Shown here in pieces: positions 1-8,818 of a stretch of 64,000 bases of DNA. The first letter of the stretch is position 1; each line of letters starts with the position of its first letter. This stretch comes from Anaeromonas frigoriresistens (GTDB lineage Bacteria > Bacillota > Clostridia > Tissierellales > SIT17). The stretch spans positions 24,001 to 88,000 of the forward strand of contig NZ_WSFT01000037.1 in assembly GCF_016820655.1 (NCBI RefSeq), read 5' to 3'. Below the pieces are notes generated by a model that saw only the letters and a program-made list of their open reading frames with translations, did no database searches and was not told the origin of the DNA. Both the position numbers and the translations under genes were made by a program.

Positions 1-145
1 CCATAGCTATCATTTCTTCTGGCATATCAATTCCAAAATTGTCTCTTATAGAGCTCACTACTGCTTCTGAACAGTAAAATTTACCTTCTCTAAATAATTT
101 TTCTGCATCTTCTCTAACTTTTTTAATACTTATTTCTTTATTCAT
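1..145 (-). CDS. C_GCAxxG_C_C family protein, N-terminal part (cut by window edge)
   Basis: Only the first 48 codons are visible; the gene runs off the left edge. The ATG at 145 opens a frame reading MNKEISIKKVREDAEKLFRE, then a G-K-F-Y-C-S-E-A-V-V segment with one Cys near residue 25. This matches the start of the C_GCAxxG_C_C family, small putative redox-active proteins with a conserved Cys pattern often found near electron-transfer genes. The later GCAxxG and Cys pairs lie outside the window, so the family call rests on the N-terminal Cys motif and the helix around it. Confidence 0.6.
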   Translation of the reverse strand, partial: MNKEISIKKVREDAEKLFREGKFYCSEAVVSSIRDNFGIDMPEEMIAM

Positions 146-278
146 ATTAATTACCCCCAAATATACTTTATCTTTTTCTTGTCAATCTAAGGTAATTATA
201 GAATTTTTAATTTTATCTTTCAATCTTTATAGAATAAAGTAATAATAGAATCCAAAGGTATAAGTTTTATCTATAAAG

Positions 279-313
279 TAAAGCATCTACCAACAATCGT
301 GGTAGATGCTTTA
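279..313 (-). terminator. Rho-independent terminator after pepF
   Basis: A 12-bp inverted repeat (280-291 with 301-312) with a 9-nt loop lies 13 bases past the pepF stop. It is followed on the minus strand by a T-rich tract. Confidence 0.8.
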
Positions 314-325
314 AAATCTATCATT

Positions 326-2137
326 CTACTTTTCTTCTATTTCTTCTGTTAATTCAATAATTTGATCTATTACTGATCCAATGTACTCTATAGTATCTAA
401 TAAAGGTTTATCTGTAGTTATATCTATCCCTGCCATTTTAGCCAGTTCTACTGGTGTTTTTGTTCCTCCTGCTTTTAATACTTCTTTCCAATCCTCTACA
501 GCTTTTTCTCCTTCATTTAATATCCTTTGACTAACTCCAGTTGCTACTGTAAGTCCTGCACTATATGTATAAGGGTATAATCCCATATAATAGTGAGGCT
601 GTCTCATCCAGGTAAGTTCCGCACCTTCATTTATTATTACGTCATCTCCCCAAAATCTTTCTAATACATTTCTCTTTATTTCATTTAACTTTTTAGAATG
701 AACACTTCCACCTTCATCAATTATCTTATAAACTTCTCTTTGATATGCAGCCTCTAATAAGTGAGTTACGAAGTTATGATAGTAAGTATTGCTAATCATC
801 GAAGATAGTACCCATCTTTTAAGTCTTGGATTATCTTCTTTTTTAATAAGATAGTTACTTAGAAGCATTTCATTTATAGTAGATGGTGCTTCTATAAAGT
901 AAAGGGATGGTGCTTCATTAAATAAACTATTATTTTCTTGAGCCATAACAAAGTGTCCTGCATGACCAAGCTCATGAACTAATGTGAATACTTCACTCAT
1001 AAGTCCATTCCAGGTAAGTAAAATATATGGATGGATACCATAAGGTGTGGCGCAGAAGCCTCCTGTGGATTTACCAATATTTTGAGCAAAGTCAACCCAT
1101 CTTTCATTATAGGATTTCATCACTATATCTAGATACTCATCTCCCATAATAGATAAAGCACCTTCTATATATTCTTTAGATTGCTCTATAGTTACTTCTG
1201 GGTCATAGTCAGGATCTATAGACACTTTAAGATCTGCAAAGGTTACTTCCTCAAGGTCATAGACCTTTTTTATAAGCTTAGCATACTTTCTCATATGGGG
1301 TGCTAGTTTATCCATTATAGTATCAATTTGTCTATCGTAAAGCTGCCTTTCAACCTTTTGGTCAAATAGTAAATAATCAAATACAGAAGGAAAATTTCTC
1401 ATGTTTGCCATGATTTTTTCTTTTTGTACTTGAGTCTGATATGCAGTAGCTACTGTATTCTGGTATTCCTTTAGCTTATCAGAGAATTTATCAAATGCCA
1501 TTCTTCTCAAATCTGTATTTTTATCTCCTTGATATGTATTTTCAAAAAGTACAAAACTAAGGGGATATTCTTTTCCATCTACCTCAAATTTAGGAAAATC
1601 CATATCTACTAATTTTGATTGATTGTATACTTTATAGGGTGCTTCTAATACTGGAGAAATACTAGCAAAGGCTTTCTCTACCTCTGGATGTAAAGTATGA
1701 GGTTTACTTCTTTTTATATCCTCAATATATACCTTATATTTTTTCGTTTTTTCTATGGCTTCATCTAATATTTTATCTTCTGCTTCTTTTAATTCACTCT
1801 CAATAAAGGTAACTCTACTTAACACTTCTGATAGTATGCTATCATTTTTTATAAGTCTAGCTTGATTTTTATCATCTGTTTCATCTACAGATGTTGCTAA
1901 ATATGTAAAGTCATTTGTAAGCATTGCTTTCTGATATAATTCCTCATATTCTTCGATGCAATTTAATATGGTATCTGAGTTATTTAAGGATCCTTTATAC
2001 TTCTTTTCGATTTCTTTTGATTTTTCTACTACTTCATCTAAAGCCTTTTCATATTCCTTTTCTGTTTCAAAAATGTGGGATAAATCCCAAGTAAGTTTCT
2101 CGTCTATCTCACTTCTTCTCTTCAATTCGTTACTCAT
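326..2137 (-). CDS. pepF: Oligoendopeptidase F (M3 family zinc metallopeptidase)
   Basis: 603 residues, the normal length for PepF. It is a cytoplasmic zinc peptidase that cleaves short peptides of roughly 7-17 residues. The M3 zinc motif HELGH lies at about residues 387-391, with the third ligand glutamate expected in the following helix (INEMLLSN region). The N-terminal half is the helical PepF domain. The ATG at 2137 is preceded by AAGGAG at a spacing of six. The gene is monocistronic, with a strong terminator downstream. No targeting signal is seen. The identification is secure from full-length collinearity with the family. Confidence 0.93.
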   Translation of the reverse strand: MSNELKRRSEIDEKLTWDLSHIFETEKEYEKALDEVVEKSKEIEKKYKGSLNNSDTILNCIEEYEELYQKAMLTNDFTYLATSVDETDDKNQARLIKNDSILSEVLSRVTFIESELKEAEDKILDEAIEKTKKYKVYIEDIKRSKPHTLHPEVEKAFASISPVLEAPYKVYNQSKLVDMDFPKFEVDGKEYPLSFVLFENTYQGDKNTDLRRMAFDKFSDKLKEYQNTVATAYQTQVQKEKIMANMRNFPSVFDYLLFDQKVERQLYDRQIDTIMDKLAPHMRKYAKLIKKVYDLEEVTFADLKVSIDPDYDPEVTIEQSKEYIEGALSIMGDEYLDIVMKSYNERWVDFAQNIGKSTGGFCATPYGIHPYILLTWNGLMSEVFTLVHELGHAGHFVMAQENNSLFNEAPSLYFIEAPSTINEMLLSNYLIKKEDNPRLKRWVLSSMISNTYYHNFVTHLLEAAYQREVYKIIDEGGSVHSKKLNEIKRNVLERFWGDDVIINEGAELTWMRQPHYYMGLYPYTYSAGLTVATGVSQRILNEGEKAVEDWKEVLKAGGTKTPVELAKMAGIDITTDKPLLDTIEYIGSVIDQIIELTEEIEEK

Positions 2138-2316
2138 ACATATCTCCTTCTTTCTTTAAAATATATTAAATATACTTCTTTAATGTAGGATTGTCCCACA
2201 TTTGATTTCATGCAAATATTCTGAATTAACTAACTATTGATATTATATCATAATTATTATCCTCTGAATAAGTACAATACTTAATTAGACATTTTGTTTT
2301 GATATCTACTTTAGTA

Positions 2317-3243
2317 TTACTCTTCATATTCAGAATAAGCTTTCTGTCTAGAAGAATTAAAGTACTCTTTCAACATTATAGGTCCAGCTAATATTTTCTT
2401 ACCTACAAATAGGGTACCATCCTTCTTAGTTTTAATTTCCCATTTAACTAACATAATATTTCCTTCTATAATTTCTATTGCTGTTATACCTCGAGGGTGA
2501 ACACAGCTTCCATCATTAAAATATGGTGGCTCATGTGTTTCAGGAAAAACAGATCTATGAGTATGACCACAAATCATCATCTGATTTTCTTCTATTACCC
2601 ATTTAGTTAATTTTTGACCCACAGACTTCTTCTTTTCATAGTCTTTTGCTGGACTTGTAGGATCATTTACTCCCCATATCTCCAAAGGTCTCCACAAATA
2701 CTTCACTAAAAATCTTCTTAACCTCCACATCTTATCATTCATATAATCTATTTGATGTCCATGAACTAAGAAAATTTCACTTTCCATATCTTTATGCTTT
2801 AAAACTAATCCTTCATGAATATTTATATTTTTAAATAGTGGGATATATTCTTTTGTTCTCTGATCAAAATAATAGTAAAGATTATTCTTTATAAAGTCTT
2901 CATCTTTTTTTACCATATCATGATTACCATAGATAAAATACAATCTATCTTTCTTGTAAAATTCAGATAAAATCCAAAATATATCCTTGTGAACTCGGAT
3001 AATTTCTTGCATTGTATTATTCTCCCAAAGTTCATCTCCATCACCGATTTCTATATATGTATAGTTTTCATTATAATAATGGGTTAGAGCTGTAAAATAG
3101 ATATTTTGATTCTTAAAAAATGTATCTGCCCAGCTCCCATCACCTCTATGACAATCACTCATCAGAACAATTTTAGATGAATTATCATAGGAAATTCTTT
3201 CAGCTGATTTAAAAAGCTCAGATAAATGTTTAAAACCATACAT
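2317..3243 (-). CDS. Calcineurin-like metallophosphoesterase
   Basis: 308 residues with all signature motifs of the metallophosphoesterase fold: D30-x-H32, GDGDE at 67-71, GNHD at 106-109, HGH at 161-163 and GHTH at 226-229. These coordinate the two-metal centre. No signal peptide is present, so it is probably cytoplasmic. The region around residues 170-210 (tryptophan-rich, with W-R-P-L-E) is typical of the UDP-2,3-diacylglucosamine hydrolase-like branch. The host has no lipid A genes in view, so substrate cannot be inferred. The start is supported by AAGGGAGAGG upstream. The gene is separate from pepF and from the DUF4474 gene behind it. Confidence 0.85.
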   Translation of the reverse strand: MYGFKHLSELFKSAERISYDNSSKIVLMSDCHRGDGSWADTFFKNQNIYFTALTHYYNENYTYIEIGDGDELWENNTMQEIIRVHKDIFWILSEFYKKDRLYFIYGNHDMVKKDEDFIKNNLYYYFDQRTKEYIPLFKNINIHEGLVLKHKDMESEIFLVHGHQIDYMNDKMWRLRRFLVKYLWRPLEIWGVNDPTSPAKDYEKKKSVGQKLTKWVIEENQMMICGHTHRSVFPETHEPPYFNDGSCVHPRGITAIEIIEGNIMLVKWEIKTKKDGTLFVGKKILAGPIMLKEYFNSSRQKAYSEYEE

Positions 3244-3318
3244 TTTTACCTCTCCCTTATAAACTAAAATTTAATCCAGAGGGAATTTTCATTCCCTCTA
3301 AACTATTATTATATAAAC

Positions 3319-4383
3319 TCACTTTTTATCCAAAAACCACTGTATTTTCATATATATCTCAATCAATTTTCTAATTTTACCTAAACTTTTAATATTTCGA
3401 TATATTTCCGGTGATTGTTTTTGTAATGCTTGCATTTTATCAGACATATTTTCATAGTTATCAGTTATATACTTATAGTTATCACATAATTTTCTGTTTT
3501 TCATTTGCATAATTCTATCTGTTTCTTCAGTTCTAGTATAAGGCTGTGGTGCACGGGGTCTATTATATTTTAACCTTACTGTGTGTTTTTTTATTCTAAT
3601 CTCATTGTCTTTATAATTTGCATTTCTTAATCCTTGAACAAATGAATTCAACATTATTTCATCTTTTAATTTAATTTTTATATCCATTGATAATTCCCAT
3701 GGTTCTGAGTACATGCCAAGTATAAATCCCGTTAACCACCAATGCTTTCCTTTCCTTTTGAAAAGAATTCTCCCATCCTTCTTTAATGAATAGGATATTT
3801 CAAGCATATCCTCATCACTGGCACAATAGTAAAATGTTCCATTGAAAAAACCATAAATATTTAAATCTGGTCCTGTTGTATTATATACTCCTACTTCACA
3901 TCCTGTAGTTAAATCATATTGTCCTTTCCAAAACTCAATCATCCATCTTTTATTGTCATACTCAAAGTATATAGGCTCACAATCTATAATCATACCTAAA
4001 GGTGCTGCGGCCTCATCATACAATCTACAATATCCCATCTTTCTTTGCCATGCATCCATATTAGAGTAGAATATATTTTGCTTTGGATCATAAGAATATC
4101 CACTAATATCTATTACTTTCTCTATGGTCTCATCATATGATTCTTCTCTTTTCTTAGTAAAAAACCCTTCTATAATCTTTATATGTTTTTTGGATATAAA
4201 TATTCCTATTATAGATATAGTGAGTACAACAGCAATTAAAATCCATTCATCAAAAGTCCCATTACTTAACTTACTATTAGTATTTAATATAATTCCTGCT
4301 ATCCTATTTCCAAAATTAATATCTATTTGCATAAAGATCACTGTATACAGATATAAGATCCCTTTAGAGAACCAATTCATCAT
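3319..4383 (-). CDS. DUF4474 domain-containing membrane-anchored protein
   Basis: 354 residues. Two hydrophobic segments near residues 5-30 and 45-62 anchor the N-terminus. The rest is the DUF4474 domain, recognisable by its conserved blocks: YDP near residue 98, WQRKMGYCRLYDEAAAP, the DCEPIYFEY and RWMIEFWKGQYDLTTGCEVG blocks, and HWWLTGF further on. The C-terminal 70 residues are basic and helical. The family is common in clostridia and has no established function. The start is the first of two ATGs and sits after a TGGAGTGG ribosome-binding site. It is convergent with nothing and divergent from feoA. Confidence 0.8.
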   Translation of the reverse strand: MMNWFSKGILYLYTVIFMQIDINFGNRIAGIILNTNSKLSNGTFDEWILIAVVLTISIIGIFISKKHIKIIEGFFTKKREESYDETIEKVIDISGYSYDPKQNIFYSNMDAWQRKMGYCRLYDEAAAPLGMIIDCEPIYFEYDNKRWMIEFWKGQYDLTTGCEVGVYNTTGPDLNIYGFFNGTFYYCASDEDMLEISYSLKKDGRILFKRKGKHWWLTGFILGMYSEPWELSMDIKIKLKDEIMLNSFVQGLRNANYKDNEIRIKKHTVRLKYNRPRAPQPYTRTEETDRIMQMKNRKLCDNYKYITDNYENMSDKMQALQKQSPEIYRNIKSLGKIRKLIEIYMKIQWFLDKK

Positions 4384-4525
4384 AAAACCACTCCATATTT
4401 ATTTTATATATTATTGTATTCTCCCTAGGGTCATTCTGCTATTTAGAATAATAGAGTCGTATTTTTAGACTATCCTCCTCGCTTACTTTTTTGTAACCCT
4501 TAAATGATAAAGTTCATATATTATA

Positions 4526-4560
4526 TTAGCCTCAGCTAACAAAGTTAGCTTAAGGTAACT
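4526..4560. promoter_or_regulatory. Overlapping palindromes upstream of feoA: candidate metal-repressor operator
   Basis: Between 4526 and 4560 there are three nested inverted repeats: TTAGC-N4-GCTAA (4526-4539), AGCTAAC-AAA-GTTAGCT (4534-4550, perfect), and AGTTAGC-TTAA-GGTAACT (4543-4560, one mismatch). The TTAGS/GCTAA composition recalls DtxR-family iron repressor boxes more than a Fur box. The position, 45-80 bases before feoA, fits an operator at or just after the promoter. The assignment to DtxR-type control is inference. Confidence 0.5.
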
Positions 4561-4605
4561 TTTATATTTATTCGATTAATAATTAAATTAAAGGAGGATT
4601 TTAAT

Positions 4606-4845
4606 ATGAATACTAATTTAATTTCACTAGATAGATTACCGATAGGTACTTTTGGTAAAGTTAAAAAGCTTAATTCAGAAGGTATCGCAAGAAGAAGAAT
4701 GCTAGATTTGGGTCTTATAGAAAATACAACTGTAGAATCTTTAAGAAAAAGTCCTGCAGGAGATCCTATCGCCTATGAAATCAGAGGTGCTGTAATTGCT
4801 TTAAGATCAGAAGAATCATCAAAAATATTTGTAGAAATAGTTTAA
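4606..4845 (+). CDS. feoA: Ferrous iron transport protein A
   Basis: 79 residues, a single SH3-like FeoA domain. The conserved G-x-x-A-R-R-R-M-L-D-L-G-L core is at about residues 27-39 and the closing block (P-I-A-Y-E-I-R-G-A-V-I-A-L-R) at 57-70. FeoA is a small cytoplasmic partner of FeoB and is thought to modulate its GTP-driven Fe(II) uptake. The ATG follows AAAGGAGG. It lies 26 bases upstream of feoB in the same transcript, behind the palindromic operator candidate. Confidence 0.93.
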   Translation: MNTNLISLDRLPIGTFGKVKKLNSEGIARRRMLDLGLIENTTVESLRKSPAGDPIAYEIRGAVIALRSEESSKIFVEIV

Positions 4846-4871
4846 TGTTATAAATAAAGGAGGTTTAATAA

Positions 4872-7007
4872 ATGGGTTTAACAAATCAATCAACAGGTAC
4901 TGGTGCCTTAAAAGAAATGTTTGAAGTAGAATTAGAATCACTGGAGGATATAGTTGTAGCCTTAGCCGGTAATCCTAATACTGGTAAAAGCACAGTATTT
5001 AATAGTTTAACAGGCCTTAATCAACATACAGGTAACTGGCCTGGTAAAACAGTTACTAATGCTCAAGGAAAATATAAATATAATTCTAAAAGATATATTT
5101 TAGTAGATCTACCAGGAACTTATTCCCTATTAGCAAATTCTGCAGAGGAGCAAGTAGCAAGGGATTTTGTGTGTTTTGGAAATCCCCATGCCACAGTGGT
5201 AGTTACAGATGCCACTTGTTTAGAAAGAAACCTTAATTTAGTTTTACAGATATTGGAGATAACAAACAAGGTTGTAGTATGCGTAAATCTTATGGATGAA
5301 GCAAAAAGAAAAAAGATCAATGTAGATCTTAAAAAGTTATCTGAAATATTGGGAGTTCCAGTGGTGGGAACTACTGCAAGAAGTGGTCAAGGACTAGATA
5401 AGCTAAAAGATACAGTACAAAAGGTCGCTAAGGGAGAAATAGAAACTAATCCAATTAAAATAAAATATAATAAAATCTTTGAAGATGCTATAGAAGATAT
5501 AAAGGAGTATTTAGATAACACAGTAGAAGATAAAATCAATACTCATTGGACTTCACTCCGTCTAATAGATGGGGATCAACCTCTGCTAGATTCAATGAAT
5601 GAGTATCTTAATATAGACTTATCAAAGGATGAACTCTTAAAACAGAAATTAGAGTCTGTCCATGCTAATTTATATAAAGAAAGTATACGAGACCATATAG
5701 TATCTTGTATTGTAAAGACTGCTGAAGGTATAAGTAAGAAAACAGTGTTAACAGAAAAGAAAAAACATAATGAAATAGACCGAAAATTTGATAATGTATT
5801 AACATCTCGAATCTTTGGTCTACCTATAATGATTGCCCTATTAGGAATTATTTTTTGGTTGACTATTCAAGGGGCAAACTATCCATCCGCCATGTTAGCC
5901 CAAGGGCTATTCTGGATTGAAGGACAATTAACTATATTCTTTAATTGGTTAGGTACTCCCACTTGGATACACGATATCTTAATACTAGGTATGTATCGTA
6001 CATTGGCATGGGTTGTATCCGTTATGCTTCCACCAATGGCTATTTTCTTCCCTATATTTACCTTACTAGAAGATTTGGGATATTTGCCTAGAGTAGCCTT
6101 TAATTTAGATCATTACTTTAAAAAAGCTTGTGCCCACGGAAAGCAAGCCCTTACAATGTGTATGGGTTTTGGGTGTAATGCTGCCGGTATCATTGCTTGT
6201 AGAATAATTGATTCTCCAAGGGAGAGATTAATTGCAATAATTACTAATAATTTTGTTCCTTGCAATGGTAGATTCCCTACTTTAATAGCTTTAGCTACTA
6301 TTTTTATAGCCAGCGGAGCTGGTGCTTTTAATTCTGTAGCAGCTACTTTATCTATTTTAATAACTATTATATTAGGAGTATTCATTACTCTTATGATATC
6401 TAAAATATTATCAAAAACAATTTTAAAAGGATTACCTTCTTCCTTTACATTAGAATTACCTCCCTATAGAAAACCTCAAGTAGGAAGAGTAATTGTTAGA
6501 TCTATATTTGACCGTACTTTATTTGTATTAGGTAGAGCAGTAGCAGTAGCTGCTCCTGCTGGTTTAGTTATTTGGGTGATGGCAAATATAGCTGTAGGAA
6601 ATGTTAGTATATTAACCCACTGTGCTCAATTTTTAGACCCATTTGCTAATTTATTAGGTTTAGATGGATATATACTGATGGCGTTTATATTAGGGTTACC
6701 TGCTAATGAGATTGTCATCCCAATATTAATAATGAGCTATATGTCTAAGGGATCGATGCTAGAATTAGATAGTTTATCTGAAATGAGACAATTATTTGTA
6801 GATAATGGCTGGACTTGGTTAACTGCAGTATGTACGATGTTATTCTCATTAAATCATTGGCCTTGCGGAACTACTCTTTGGACCATACGGAAAGAAACTC
6901 AAAGTCTGAAATGGACTTGGGTATCATTCATAATTCCTACTATCACAGGTATAGTTGTTTGTTTTATAGTAGCTCAAGGTGCAAGATTACTTGGATTAGT
7001 ATTATAA
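4872..7007 (+). CDS. feoB: Ferrous iron transporter B
   Basis: 711 residues, full length. The N-terminal G domain carries G1 GNPNTGKS at 33-40, G3 DLPG at 79-82 and the G4 N-x-x-D motif in the NLMDEA segment near 139. Next comes the helical GDI-like spacer (about 200-300). Two Gate/Core membrane halves follow, with the conserved Cys-containing motifs MGFGCNAAG and NNFVPCNGRFP, and GLPANEIVIP in the second half. It imports Fe(II) across the membrane using GTP. The start follows AAAGGAGG. Co-transcription with feoA is clear, and a shared bidirectional terminator ends the unit. Confidence 0.96.
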   Translation: MGLTNQSTGTGALKEMFEVELESLEDIVVALAGNPNTGKSTVFNSLTGLNQHTGNWPGKTVTNAQGKYKYNSKRYILVDLPGTYSLLANSAEEQVARDFVCFGNPHATVVVTDATCLERNLNLVLQILEITNKVVVCVNLMDEAKRKKINVDLKKLSEILGVPVVGTTARSGQGLDKLKDTVQKVAKGEIETNPIKIKYNKIFEDAIEDIKEYLDNTVEDKINTHWTSLRLIDGDQPLLDSMNEYLNIDLSKDELLKQKLESVHANLYKESIRDHIVSCIVKTAEGISKKTVLTEKKKHNEIDRKFDNVLTSRIFGLPIMIALLGIIFWLTIQGANYPSAMLAQGLFWIEGQLTIFFNWLGTPTWIHDILILGMYRTLAWVVSVMLPPMAIFFPIFTLLEDLGYLPRVAFNLDHYFKKACAHGKQALTMCMGFGCNAAGIIACRIIDSPRERLIAIITNNFVPCNGRFPTLIALATIFIASGAGAFNSVAATLSILITIILGVFITLMISKILSKTILKGLPSSFTLELPPYRKPQVGRVIVRSIFDRTLFVLGRAVAVAAPAGLVIWVMANIAVGNVSILTHCAQFLDPFANLLGLDGYILMAFILGLPANEIVIPILIMSYMSKGSMLELDSLSEMRQLFVDNGWTWLTAVCTMLFSLNHWPCGTTLWTIRKETQSLKWTWVSFIIPTITGIVVCFIVAQGARLLGLVL

Positions 7008-7012
7008 ATAAA

Positions 7013-7041
7013 AAAATAACCACAAAAATTGTGGTTATTTT
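7013..7041. terminator. Bidirectional terminator between feoB and the TudS-like gene
   Basis: A 12-bp stem (7013-7024 with 7030-7041) and 5-nt loop, flanked by A and T runs on both sides, so it can serve both convergent units. The stop codon of the minus-strand gene at 7035 lies inside the stem. Confidence 0.85.
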
Positions 7042-7523
7042 TTATCTATAAATTTCTTGAAACTTTCTACAGTTTCTTTATCTTCTCCTTCTAAATACTC
7101 TTCAGGTATATCAAAGGTGTCTAACTGTATATTCTCATCTATCATTAATTGTTGTAATTCTTCTATGAATATACCTCTCTTTCCTAAGGTATCACAGGAA
7201 GGGCTTCCCATTATTCCTAATATCCCTATGATTTTATATTCATGATTTAAGTATTCTTTCATTTGATTTACTACTTTAGATGCAAGATTTGTACAAATTT
7301 CTCTATATTCAGGTGTGTCATATTCCTCTTTTGTTTTTGGTGGGCGATCTTCGCCTAAAAATGTAAATTCAGGACAAGGTAACTGAATAATAGATATATT
7401 ATTATCTATTATTACTCTAATGATATCATTAAAAGCCCCTTGGGCTCTCTCCCATTCCCTTATTACTGAATTCTGATTTAGTACACAATGAGCTATGTAG
7501 ATAATCTGTTTTTTCCTATGCAT
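7035..7523 (-). CDS. TudS-related putative desulfidase (CD3072-like)
   Basis: 162 residues. It resembles the CD3072 family, related to TudS, an [4Fe-4S] enzyme that removes sulfur from thiouracil. Three cysteines in family-typical contexts can ligate the cluster: HCVLNQNS (Cys13), LPCPEF (about residue 50) and GSPSCDT (about residue 108). No signal peptide is seen. Its 5' end overlaps the ECF S-component gene by eight bases, so the two are translationally coupled. This suggests uptake of a thiolated compound followed by desulfuration. The actual substrate is not shown by the sequence. Confidence 0.75.
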   Translation of the reverse strand: MHRKKQIIYIAHCVLNQNSVIREWERAQGAFNDIIRVIIDNNISIIQLPCPEFTFLGEDRPPKTKEEYDTPEYREICTNLASKVVNQMKEYLNHEYKIIGILGIMGSPSCDTLGKRGIFIEELQQLMIDENIQLDTFDIPEEYLEGEDKETVESFKKFIDKK

Positions 7524-8091
7524 TTTTAGTCCCTTTTTTAAAAATTAAATCTTTAGGCATCTTTTGAACAATAAATACTACTAATAAACAACTAACTATC
7601 TTATCTATAATATTACCCGTAACTCTAGGGATAAATGCTGCAGTAAATATTTTTTGTCCACTAGCTAAAAGCCATGCAAATATAACATCAGTTCCTCCTC
7701 CTGTTACCCCTCCATATACCAGTACAGCAATTGGTGTTCCTATTAATGGAGCTACTACAGATAAAATAAGACCTGTTATGATTGCATTCTTTATATTGAA
7801 TTTGTATTTCTTAGCAATAAATCCTACAATGAGACCAATTACAATATTAACAATTGCAAAAGGTATATTTTTAGGATTGGTAATCATTCCTTGAATAATA
7901 TTAGTTAATCCTCCTGTTAATGCCCCGGCAAAAGGTCCTAGGACTACTGCTATTAATATAGTACCTATTGTATCTAAAAATAATAGTGGGATTTGTAAAG
8001 ATTGTACTACTGTTCCAAATACAATATTAATAACAATTCCCAACGAAGCTAAAATCATAGCATTAGTTGATTTAAAAGCTGAACTTTTCAA
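7516..8091 (-). CDS. ECF transporter S component (CD3073-like)
   Basis: 191 residues, about six hydrophobic segments, with the compact layout of an energy-coupling-factor substrate-binding (S) subunit. A-L-T-G-G-L-T-N near residues 58-65 and the P-R-V-T-G-N-I-I-D-K motif near 154-163 are typical of these proteins. It would rely on a shared EcfA/EcfT module that is not in this window. The start is a TTG at 8091 behind GAGGAGG at good spacing. It is the first gene of a two-gene operon with the TudS-like desulfidase, which suggests a sulfur-containing nucleobase or related ligand (inference). Confidence 0.75.
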   Translation of the reverse strand: MKSSAFKSTNAMILASLGIVINIVFGTVVQSLQIPLLFLDTIGTILIAVVLGPFAGALTGGLTNIIQGMITNPKNIPFAIVNIVIGLIVGFIAKKYKFNIKNAIITGLILSVVAPLIGTPIAVLVYGGVTGGGTDVIFAWLLASGQKIFTAAFIPRVTGNIIDKIVSCLLVVFIVQKMPKDLIFKKGTKNA

Positions 8092-8224
8092 TATAATTCC
8101 TCCTCAAAATAATATGTAGTATTACAGACTTAATTATAGTTATTTCCTAGATAATAGTAAAATAGAAATATTTGATATTATGAGGAAGAGGTATTCACTT
8201 TTTAAATAACATTAAAAAATAAAA

Positions 8225-8248
8225 GGTAATGGCTTATAAGCCATTACC
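8225..8248 (-). terminator. Terminator downstream of the CD3324-like gene
   Basis: A perfect 12+12 palindrome (8225-8248), followed on the minus strand by TTTTATTTTTT. It ends the transcript of the gene at 8380-8643 and insulates the ECF/TudS promoter. The remaining sequence from 8092 to 8379 shows nothing else recognisable. Confidence 0.8.
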
Positions 8249-8379
8249 CTTCTCTTTAATCTTCTCAGATTAAATTCACCTCTGTAATCAATATAATCAT
8301 CCCCTTTCCTAATGATCTAACCGGTCAATTATATTATCTCACCTATATAAATAATTTGATAGGTAGAAAACAATTATAT

Positions 8380-8643
8380 TTATTTTTTACTATATATGAT
8401 CTTTTTAATAGTTTCTTCACTTAGGAAAAATCTATCAGCTATTTCATCAATGCATTTACCCATTCTAAACATTTCTACTATTATTTTATTTCTTTTATCT
8501 ATAGCATTTCTAATACCACTAGAATAACCCCAACCAACCCTTTTACCTTTTTTAGGTATATATATTAATGTTCCATCAATGTACTTCTGAACTTCTTCTA
8601 ATAGGTGGGCTGGTAATACTTCTATCCCTTTCTTGTAACTCAA
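8380..8643 (-). CDS. CD3324-like small helix-turn-helix protein
   Basis: 87 residues. The N-terminal half has the I-E-V-L-P-x-x-L-L-E-E-V-Q-K-Y-I-D-G block and I-Y-I-P-K-K typical of the clostridial CD3324 family. The C-terminal 40 residues form a likely helix-turn-helix (I-D-E-I-A-D-R-F-F-L-S-E-E-T-I-K-K-I). It is probably a small DNA-binding protein, with unknown targets. The start is a TTG at 8643 behind AGGGGG at a spacing of nine. It is monocistronic. Confidence 0.65.
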   Translation of the reverse strand: MSYKKGIEVLPAHLLEEVQKYIDGTLIYIPKKGKRVGWGYSSGIRNAIDKRNKIIVEMFRMGKCIDEIADRFFLSEETIKKIIYSKK

Positions 8644-8778
8644 ATAACATTACCCCCTGTAATAATGATTTAGATTTTTCTATACAATTCATCTCTATAA
8701 TCATTTTCCCACCTCCTAAAAATTAATTAAATATCTTTCTACTTCCATAATACCATATACTGATAATAAAGTAATTAA

Positions 8779-8810
8779 AATCCTTAGTATTGAATTCAAT
8801 ACTAAGGATT
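8779..8810 (-). terminator. Terminator after the M14 peptidase gene
   Basis: A perfect 32-base palindrome immediately downstream of the stop at 8819, followed by a TTTTAATTAC tract on the minus strand. Confidence 0.85.
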
Positions 8811-8818
8811 TTAATTAA

